Assembly (NCBI GenBank): GCA_903926285.1
Contig: CAIYIP010000476.1
Span: forward strand, 1 to 5,370
Source: an uncultured Gammaproteobacteria bacterium
GTDB lineage: Bacteria > Pseudomonadota > Gammaproteobacteria > Pseudomonadales > Pseudohongiellaceae
Length of the DNA stretch: 5,370 nucleotides
Direction: 5' to 3'
A program made the translations under genes and the position numbers. Of the stretch, positions 1-4,366 are shown piece by piece. A model generated the notes under the pieces. The model made no database searches. It had not been told where the DNA came from and saw only the letters and a list, made by a program, of their open reading frames with translations. Positions within the stretch are counted from its first letter, which is position 1; the number at the start of each line of letters is the position of its first letter.

Positions 1-14
1 CCCGGAATCTTCAT
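1..14 (-). CDS. Possible 5' end of a minus-strand gene, cut by the window edge
   Basis: An ATG on the minus strand (CAT at 12-14) is followed by four open codons reading M-K-I-P before the window ends. An AAAGG motif (complement of 23-27) lies 8 bases upstream, a normal Shine-Dalgarno distance. No terminator hairpin is visible between the end of yaaA and this ATG, so it could be a downstream cotranscribed gene. Four codons say nothing about the product, and the start may be fortuitous. Confidence 0.25.
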
Positions 15-58
15 GGAGAATGCCTTTATCAAGTGCCGTTCACATCTCCAGTCTATTT

Positions 59-835
59 TCAATCTCCTGTCCTACGGATAAACACTAACTCTTTGCCTTT
101 AGACATCGCGGGGCTGAAGCTATATCCATCTTCAGCATATCCCGTTAGCCCGGTATTCTCTGTCATCCTGTTTCTGATAATCCATGCAGCCATTCTGCCA
201 CGCGCTTTTTTGGCAAAGAAACTGATGATCTTGTAAGTGCCATTCTTGTAATCCTTGAATACAGGCGTGAGCACTTCGGCATCAAGTGTCTTCGGCTGCA
301 GCACGGCAAAATATTCTTCCGACGCAAGATTGATCAGCGTTTTATCCTTCTGCGACTGCAAGGCCGTGTTGATTGCACCCGTAACCTTGGCATCCCAAAA
401 GTCATACAGATTTTTGCCATGCGGATTTTTCAGGCGTGTGCTCATTTCCAGGCGATAGGCTTGCATGAGATCGAGCGGACGCAACGCACCATAGAGCCCC
501 GAAAGAATCCGCAGGTGTTGCTGCGCAAACGCGAGATCATCTTCGGTTAGCCCATACGCATCGAGACCGAGATAGACGTCACCCTTGAACGCAAAAATCG
601 CTTGTCGTGCATTCATGTCATGGAAAGGGGGAGACCACTCCTGGTTACGGGAGAAATTCAGTTCGGCAATGTTCTTGCTCACTGTCAGGAGATTAGCGAG
701 TTTTTGCGGACTGTAGGTACGCAGTATCTGATTTAGTTGAGTTGCCTCATCCAGAAATTGCGGTTGTGTTGCTGTGCTGGTGCTGACGATTGTGGCGTAG
801 TCGAGGGTTTTGGCTGGGGAAATAACAATGAGCAT
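59..835 (-). CDS. yaaA: YaaA family peroxide stress protein (DUF328/UPF0246)
   Basis: A cytoplasmic protein of 258 residues, the same length as Escherichia coli YaaA. In E. coli, yaaA belongs to the OxyR response and limits free intracellular iron, and so Fenton damage, during hydrogen peroxide stress. Family hallmarks are visible along the whole chain: the N-terminal LIVISPAKTLD (residues 2-11), FKGDVYLGLDA (83-93), LSGLYGALRPLD (111-122), NLASEEY (169-175) and the basic FFAKKARGRMA (206-216). There is no signal peptide or membrane segment. The ATG at 835 places the conserved MLIVISPAKT at the very start, as in homologues, and a GAGA motif lies 7 bases upstream of it. The gene is divergent from the universal stress protein gene and shares its 152-base upstream region. 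It appears intact, with no frameshift or missing motif. Identification is by recognised family motifs; the iron-limiting role is inferred by homology. Confidence 0.95.
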   Translation of the reverse strand: MLIVISPAKTLDYATIVSTSTATQPQFLDEATQLNQILRTYSPQKLANLLTVSKNIAELNFSRNQEWSPPFHDMNARQAIFAFKGDVYLGLDAYGLTEDDLAFAQQHLRILSGLYGALRPLDLMQAYRLEMSTRLKNPHGKNLYDFWDAKVTGAINTALQSQKDKTLINLASEEYFAVLQPKTLDAEVLTPVFKDYKNGTYKIISFFAKKARGRMAAWIIRNRMTENTGLTGYAEDGYSFSPAMSKGKELVFIRRTGD

Positions 836-850
836 GCATGATTCTCGTAA

Positions 851-881
851 TAGATACCGGCAACTGGCGGCATGATAACAA
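851..881 (-). promoter_or_regulatory. Weak candidate sigma70 promoter for yaaA
   Basis: Read on the minus strand, TTGTTA (complement of 876-881, 4 of 6 to TTGACA) and TATCTA (complement of 851-856, 4 of 6 to TATAAT) are separated by 19 bases, slightly longer than the preferred 17. A transcript would start close to the yaaA ATG at 835. The match is modest, and I could not see a clear OxyR motif by eye. Confidence 0.25.
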
Positions 882-914
882 GCGAGCGCACCATGTTCCT
901 CTTAAACTACTGGC

Positions 915-928
915 TTGACACATATCAA
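915..928 (+). promoter_or_regulatory. FNR/Anr-type binding site upstream of the universal stress gene
   Basis: The 14 bases TTGAC-ACAT-ATCAA match the FNR/Anr/Dnr consensus TTGAT-N4-ATCAA at 9 of 10 defined positions; the only mismatch is the fifth base. The centre, between 921 and 922, is at -41.5 relative to the start site predicted from the -10 hexamer at 951-956. That is the class II activator position used by FNR. The embedded TTGACA (915-920) also equals a -35 consensus, but it is 30 bases from that -10, too far to act as one. FNR-family activation of Usp genes is known, for example by Anr in Pseudomonas. Binding here is an inference. Confidence 0.7.
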
Positions 929-941
929 CAACCTTATTCTC

Positions 942-953
942 AGACAGCTGTCT
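942..953. repeat. 12-bp perfect palindrome over the -10 region
   Basis: AGACAGCTGTCT is its own reverse complement and overlaps the first three bases of the -10 hexamer. It could be an operator for a dimeric repressor, or chance. No regulator is suggested by the window itself. Confidence 0.4.
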
Positions 954-956
954 AAT
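951..956 (+). promoter_or_regulatory. -10 element of the universal stress gene promoter
   Basis: TCTAAT matches TATAAT at 5 of 6 positions. With the usual distance, transcription would begin near 963, giving a short leader of about 25 bases to the ATG at 988. The hexamer overlaps the ATG at 955, so that upstream ATG would lie outside the transcript. No good -35 hexamer lies 16-18 bases upstream, which fits an activator-dependent promoter. Confidence 0.6.
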
Positions 957-974
957 GAAATCAGATACAACAAT

Positions 975-980
975 GAGAGG
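975..980 (+). promoter_or_regulatory. Ribosome binding site that fixes the start of the stress gene
   Basis: GAGAGG lies 7 bases before the ATG at 988. Neither of the other candidate starts, 955 and 973, has a purine-rich motif at a workable distance. This site, with the promoter position, supports 988. Confidence 0.65.
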
Positions 981-987
981 CCGTGGT

Positions 988-1428
988 ATGACTGGTTACA
1001 TGAATGTTCTGGTTGCAGTGGATTTATCACCTGATTCGGCCTTTGTTCTCGACAAGGCGCGCCAGATAGCCAAGCAATATGGCGCAGAGCTCAGCCTTAT
1101 GCATGTCATGGAACCTATTGCAGTGGGTTATACACTCGATATCAGCGGCGCCGATTTTGAAACGCTGTACGCAGAAGTCATGCGGCAGTCACGCAATTCC
1201 CTACTTGAACTTGGTGCCAGTGTCGGCATTGCTGAACATCGCCTGCACAATGTGCTTGGCAGTCCTGCGCGCGAAATACGCAACACGGCCAAGGAAATCA
1301 AGGCTGACCTGGTAGTAGTGGGTAGTCATGGTAAACATGGTTTTGAACTGCTGCTCGGCTCTACCTCTAGTGGTGTTTCCCATGGCGTAGGTTGTGACTT
1401 GCTGATTGTCCGTATTCCGGGCCACTGA
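988..1428 (+). CDS. Universal stress protein, UspA family
   Basis: A single-domain cytoplasmic Usp of 146 residues from the preferred start, close to the 140-150 typical of the family. The first strand and loop appear as MNVLVAVDLSPDS (from residue 5). The nucleotide-loop region is VVVGSHGKHG followed by ELLLGST (about residues 109-126), and the chain ends with the family's typical CDLLIVRI strand. The glycine loop reads G-2x-G-8x-G-S, one residue shorter than the classical ATP-binding G-2x-G-9x-G(S/T), and resembles UspA-type proteins; ATP binding is therefore uncertain. The frame stays open back to an ATG at 955 (157 residues), but that ATG lies inside the -10 element and lacks a ribosome binding site. 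An FNR-type box and -10 point to induction when oxygen is limiting. Usp proteins support survival under starvation, hypoxia and other stresses; the exact role here is not predictable. Confidence 0.93.
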   Translation: MTGYMNVLVAVDLSPDSAFVLDKARQIAKQYGAELSLMHVMEPIAVGYTLDISGADFETLYAEVMRQSRNSLLELGASVGIAEHRLHNVLGSPAREIRNTAKEIKADLVVVGSHGKHGFELLLGSTSSGVSHGVGCDLLIVRIPGH

Positions 1429-1468
1429 TGTTAAGAGCCCGCTAGTACGCCTGCCCGGGACAAGCAGC

Positions 1469-1474
1469 TACAAT
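1469..1474 (+). promoter_or_regulatory. Candidate -10 element just before the 116-aa membrane protein
   Basis: TACAAT matches TATAAT at 5 of 6 positions and lies 7 bases before the ATG at 1481, so transcription could start at the ATG itself. It sits in the 7-base loop between inverted GCAGC (1464-1468) and GCTGC (1476-1480). There is no good -35 hexamer at the expected distance, so this may be coincidence. Confidence 0.25.
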
Positions 1475-1480
1475 GGCTGC

Positions 1481-1831
1481 ATGTTACTGTTTCAATTACA
1501 CAGGCTTGCCCAACAACTTCTACCCTTGCGTATAGGGTGCCTGCTGTTCGCGCTGACTGGGGTGCTGACAAGTGTATTTGTGCTGTTACGGGCAGAAGAC
1601 GAAGCTTCCCCTCTGCTGCGCATTGCCATAGTCCTTACTTTGTGGTCTCTGCTGTTCTTCGCTTTTATCCAGCTATTTCAGCATATTCCCGCACCCGTGC
1701 TGCCCAAAGACCGGTTTATGGACCGCCTGCGCAGCCACGTCAAACTTGGTCTCTATCAGCTGCTCGCGTTAGGAGTTGCAACACTTGGCATAATGCTGAT
1801 TTCGATGAGCCTGAAGTTGTTGCTGCTCTAG
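1481..1831 (+). CDS. Unrecognised small membrane protein with three predicted helices
   Basis: I do not recognise this 116-residue protein. Three hydrophobic segments are clear, at about residues 18-36, 48-66 and 91-116. The first loop is acidic (RAEDEAS). The second loop is proline-rich and then basic (PAPVLPKDRF, then RLRSHVK), which suggests an inner-membrane protein. There is no signal peptide, cysteine motif or catalytic signature. The frame is open back to a TTG at 1406 that overlaps the end of the usp gene, but the extra 25 residues are hydrophilic and unlike a natural N-terminus, so the first ATG is chosen. No Shine-Dalgarno motif precedes that ATG. It lies 52 bases after usp in the same direction and may be cotranscribed with it, though a possible private -10 is present. 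The clean membrane pattern argues for a real gene; the start is less certain. Confidence 0.7.
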   Translation: MLLFQLHRLAQQLLPLRIGCLLFALTGVLTSVFVLLRAEDEASPLLRIAIVLTLWSLLFFAFIQLFQHIPAPVLPKDRFMDRLRSHVKLGLYQLLALGVATLGIMLISMSLKLLLL

Positions 1832-1901
1832 GAAGCCTCTGGATTCCCGTAGCCTTCCGAGTGACCTCGTTACGCTTCCTGTTCGCTCGCTGGAGACTTC
1901 C
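1831..1901. repeat. Structured intergenic element with phased CTTCC motifs
   Basis: The ends 1831-1841 and 1891-1901 can pair as an 11-position stem: eight Watson-Crick pairs, one C-A mismatch and two G-T wobbles. Within it, CGAG (1858-1861) and CTCG (1866-1869) form a second small hairpin with a TGAC loop. CTTCC occurs at 1854, 1875 and 1897, spaced 21 and 22 bases (two helical turns), and its complement GGAAG opens the element at 1831. There is no run of T after the stem, so it is not a typical terminator. It could be a dispersed palindromic repeat, a structured RNA leader or a phased protein-binding region. Confidence 0.4.
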
Positions 1902-1920
1902 GACAAAGGTTTGCTAGACT
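1891..1920 (+). promoter_or_regulatory. Candidate promoter for the M49 peptidase gene
   Basis: TGGAGA (1891-1896, 4 of 6 to TTGACA) lies 18 bases before TAGACT (1915-1920, 4 of 6 to TATAAT), and TGC directly before the latter makes an extended -10. Transcription would start near 1927, leaving a leader of about 36 bases. A second candidate -10, CATAAT (1948-1953, 5 of 6), lies only 9 bases before the ATG but has no -35. Neither is strong. Confidence 0.3.
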
Positions 1921-1962
1921 GTCCAGACCGCCGGTTTTTCCGCTGCTCATAATGGTACTGTC

Positions 1963-4092
1963 ATGAAACTAAAACCCAGCTCGCTCGCCTCCCTGATTTT
2001 TGCTGCCACGCTGCTGCAGGCCTGTAGTGGCAATACCGACACTGTTGCTCCTGCCGAGACCGCAAGCGCGCCATCCTTAACTGAGCCAGTAGCCCAGGTT
2101 GAAACAGCCATCGCAGAAGATACCTTCGTTTACGAAGCGGATCGTTTTGCCGACATCCGCATCCTGCGCTACCAGATTCCAGGTTTCGACGAGCTCACCC
2201 TGCAGCAGAAGAAGCTGCTGTTTTTTCTCTCACAGGCAGGCATGAGCGGACGCGACATGATTTGGGACCAGAACTTCAAACATAACCTGCGTATCCGCCG
2301 CACAATCGAGGAAATCGTGCGTCATTACCCGGGCAACCGCAGCGCACCTGAGTTTACGGCCTTCATGACCTACGCCAAACGCATGTGGTTTGCCAACGGC
2401 ATTCATCACCATTATTCGAGCAATAAGTTCCAGCCGGAGTTCACGCCCGAATATTTCCGTCAGCTCGCGCAAGAGAGTGCGGCCAGTGCCACATGGCCGC
2501 TTGATGAAGGGCAGTCCCTGGAGCAGCTGTTGACCATGCTTGAACCCATCATGTTTGATCCCACGATTGCGCCCAAAAAAGTCAACACGGCTGCAAATGT
2601 CGACAAGATTGCCGCATCGTCTGTAAATTTCTACGAGGGAGTAACGGAAGCAGAAGTCACCGCCTTCTATGACAAGCTCACTGACAAGGATGACCCGACA
2701 CCGGTTTCGTATGGCCTCAACTCCAAGCTCGTAAAAGAGAATGGCGAGGTAGTGGAAAAAGTCTGGAAGCTCGATGGCATGTATTCGTCTGCCATCGAGC
2801 AAGTGATCTACTGGCTCGAACAAGCCATTACCGTTGCGGAGAATGACAAGCAGCGCACAGCACTGGAATTGCTCGTCAAATATTACAAGAGCGGAGACCT
2901 TGCCGACTTCGATGCCTACAACGTTGCATGGGTCGCCGATACTGATTCAGCCATTGATGTAACCAACGGCTTTATCGAAGTGTACAACGATCCACTCGGC
3001 TTCCGTGGTTCTTACGAATCAGTTGTCTCCGTGCGTGATGTCGAGTCCACCAAACGCATCGGTGCCATCGCCGGTTACGCACAGTGGTTTGAAGACAACT
3101 CACCCATCATGCCCGAACACAAGAAGGCTGACGTCACCGGCATTACCGGCAAGGCAATCATGGTCGTATCGGAAACCGGCGATGCGTCACCTGCCACGCC
3201 CATCGGCATCAACCTGCCGAACTCGGCATGGATTCGCGCGCAGCACGGTTCGAAATCAGTAAGCCTTTCCAACATCACCGATGCCTACAACTCTTCAGAG
3301 AATGGCGCACTTGCCGAGTTTGCGTGGTCCGAAGAGGAAATTGCACGCGGCCGCGCCTGGGCAGAACTGAGCGGCCATCTACACACCGACATGCACGAAG
3401 TCATCGGCCACGCTTCCGGGCGTATCAATGATGGTGTCGCCGAGGAAAGCAGCACTCTCAAGCAATACGCAAGCGCGATGGAAGAAGGCCGCGCCGATCT
3501 CGTCGCGCTGTATTACATGATGGATCCGATGCTCATGGAAATTGGTGTGATGCCAAGCCTCGATGTCGGCATGGCCGAATACGACACCTACATCCGCGGC
3601 GGCCTCATGACGCAGCTCTATCGCATCGAGCCGGGCCAGCAGATTGAAGAAGCACACATGCGCAACCGCCAGGAAATTTCACAGTGGGCTTATGAACGCG
3701 GCCGCGAGCAGAACGTCATCGAACGCAAGCAGCGCGATGGCAAAACTTATTTCGTTGTTAATGATTATCAGGCCTTGCGCCAGATTTTCGGCGAACTATT
3801 GCGCGAACATCAGCGCATCAAAAGTGAAGGTGATTTTGTTGCAGCGCAAAACCTGATTGAAAATTACGGCACAAAAGTCGATCCAGAATTACACGCCGAA
3901 GTGCTGCAGCGTTACGCGTCGTTAAACGTCGCTCCATACTCCGGCTTCATCAATCCACGCCTCGTTCCTGTCGTGGAGAACACGGCGAATGGTGTGGAGA
4001 TTCGTGATGTTAAAGTCGAATATCCTGACAACTTTGTGGAACAGATGCTGGAGTACGCGCAGAGTTATGCGTTTTTGCCGACTGTGAATTAG
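1963..4092 (+). CDS. M49 family dipeptidyl-peptidase (DPP III), predicted lipoprotein
   Basis: A zinc peptidase of 709 residues; M49 enzymes remove dipeptides from the N-terminus of oligopeptides. The metal site is complete: HEVIGH at 478-483 (zinc ligands H478 and H483, catalytic E479) and EEGRAD at 507-512 (third ligand E508). The two motifs are close together, as in bacterial Bacteroides-type DPP III and unlike the longer spacing in the human enzyme. Other conserved blocks are GFIEVYNDPLG (336-346), GINLPN and HGSKSV (415-433), and the RIEPG block ending in EEAHMRNRQ (554-570), where H565 matches the functional histidine of the human AHM motif. The N-terminus is a lipoprotein signal: KLK, a hydrophobic core, then the lipobox LQAC with lipidated C21. 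Serine at +2 favours outer-membrane sorting. A threonine/alanine/proline-rich linker runs to about residue 52. The signal peptide fixes the ATG at 1963, although no Shine-Dalgarno motif precedes it. The protein is intact. The substrate in this organism is unknown. Confidence 0.93.
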   Translation: MKLKPSSLASLIFAATLLQACSGNTDTVAPAETASAPSLTEPVAQVETAIAEDTFVYEADRFADIRILRYQIPGFDELTLQQKKLLFFLSQAGMSGRDMIWDQNFKHNLRIRRTIEEIVRHYPGNRSAPEFTAFMTYAKRMWFANGIHHHYSSNKFQPEFTPEYFRQLAQESAASATWPLDEGQSLEQLLTMLEPIMFDPTIAPKKVNTAANVDKIAASSVNFYEGVTEAEVTAFYDKLTDKDDPTPVSYGLNSKLVKENGEVVEKVWKLDGMYSSAIEQVIYWLEQAITVAENDKQRTALELLVKYYKSGDLADFDAYNVAWVADTDSAIDVTNGFIEVYNDPLGFRGSYESVVSVRDVESTKRIGAIAGYAQWFEDNSPIMPEHKKADVTGITGKAIMVVSETGDASPATPIGINLPNSAWIRAQHGSKSVSLSNITDAYNSSENGALAEFAWSEEEIARGRAWAELSGHLHTDMHEVIGHASGRINDGVAEESSTLKQYASAMEEGRADLVALYYMMDPMLMEIGVMPSLDVGMAEYDTYIRGGLMTQLYRIEPGQQIEEAHMRNRQEISQWAYERGREQNVIERKQRDGKTYFVVNDYQALRQIFGELLREHQRIKSEGDFVAAQNLIENYGTKVDPELHAEVLQRYASLNVAPYSGFINPRLVPVVENTANGVEIRDVKVEYPDNFVEQMLEYAQSYAFLPTVN

Positions 4093-4137
4093 GCTGTTAA
4101 ATGCTAATGCAGTCTAACGATATTGAAGAGATAACTC

Positions 4138-4305
4138 ATGACGTCACTAACAAGATTCGTCACTACAGTTTTCTGTTTGTTGGCAGCAATCGCCTGTTAT
4201 GTCTTTGGAGTTCTTGCCGGCGGTATAGTATTTCTAATTTTAGGTATGGTTCTCGAGGGTATATTCTCGCTTAGAGCATTCCGTCGCAATAAAGCCCACG
4301 TCTGA
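4138..4305 (+). CDS. Small hydrophobic membrane protein, 55 residues, unrecognised
   Basis: The frame encodes 55 residues. GAAGAG (4125-4130) lies 7 bases before the ATG, the clearest ribosome binding site in the right half of the window. The chain is hydrophobic from about residue 7 to 44, with a glycine pair (G28-G29) in the middle. It could be one long helix or a two-helix hairpin. It ends in the basic tail RAFRRNK, as expected for the cytoplasmic end of an inner-membrane protein. The overall pattern, a glycine-rich helix, an acidic residue (E40) near its end and a basic tail, resembles uncharacterised small membrane proteins common in gammaproteobacteria, but I cannot name a family. It starts 45 bases after the peptidase and could be on the same transcript. 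The hairpin at 4317-4345 lies 11 bases after its stop codon, which supports it as the last gene of the unit. Confidence 0.6.
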   Translation: MTSLTRFVTTVFCLLAAIACYVFGVLAGGIVFLILGMVLEGIFSLRAFRRNKAHV

Positions 4306-4316
4306 TGATGGCTCTA

Positions 4317-4345
4317 AACTCCCTGAATAAACAACTCAGGGAGTT
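4317..4345. terminator. Hairpin between convergent genes, likely bidirectional terminator
   Basis: A perfect 10-bp stem pairs AACTCCCTGA (4317-4326) with TCAGGGAGTT (4336-4345) around a 9-base AT-rich loop (4327-4335). The stem itself ends in T on both strands (GGGAGTT rightward, GGGAGTTT leftward), but neither side has a longer T run. It lies 11 bases after the plus-strand small gene and 21 bases after the TonB receptor stop on the opposite strand. That is the usual place for a shared terminator. Weak T tracts leave the efficiency open. Confidence 0.7.
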
Positions 4346-4366
4346 ATGATTGCAGCCAACTTTCAA

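Noticed and set aside
915..920. Perfect TTGACA as a sigma70 -35 element
   Set aside because: The best -10 (951-956) is 30 bases away, and the nearer TATTCT (935-940) leaves only 14. The hexamer is better explained as half of the FNR-type site.
1429..1480. Possible usp terminator around CCCGGG
   Set aside because: There is no stem of useful length and no T run between the usp stop and the next ATG, so read-through is more likely.
1537..1917. 126-residue plus-strand frame overlapping the three-helix protein
   Set aside because: The translation is arginine-rich and patternless and runs through the structured intergenic element. The overlapping frame has clear membrane helices.
2230..2823. 197-residue open frame on the minus strand inside the M49 gene
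   Set aside because: It is fully antisense to a strongly supported peptidase, its translation is rich in scattered R, C and H with no domain, and it has no ribosome binding site I could see. It is a shadow frame.
3347..3705. Two GCGGCCGC 8-bp palindromes (3347-3354 and 3698-3705)
   Set aside because: Both fall in the peptidase coding sequence at GRA/GRE-type codons rich in G and C. They are explained by codon use and are not evidence of an element boundary.
4101..4274. Alternative 57-residue frame starting MLMQSNDIEE in the gap after the peptidase
   Set aside because: It overlaps the 55-aa gene in another frame, lacks a ribosome binding site, and its second half (rich in S, R, C, Y and W) looks non-coding. 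The 55-aa frame has the better start and a coherent membrane pattern.
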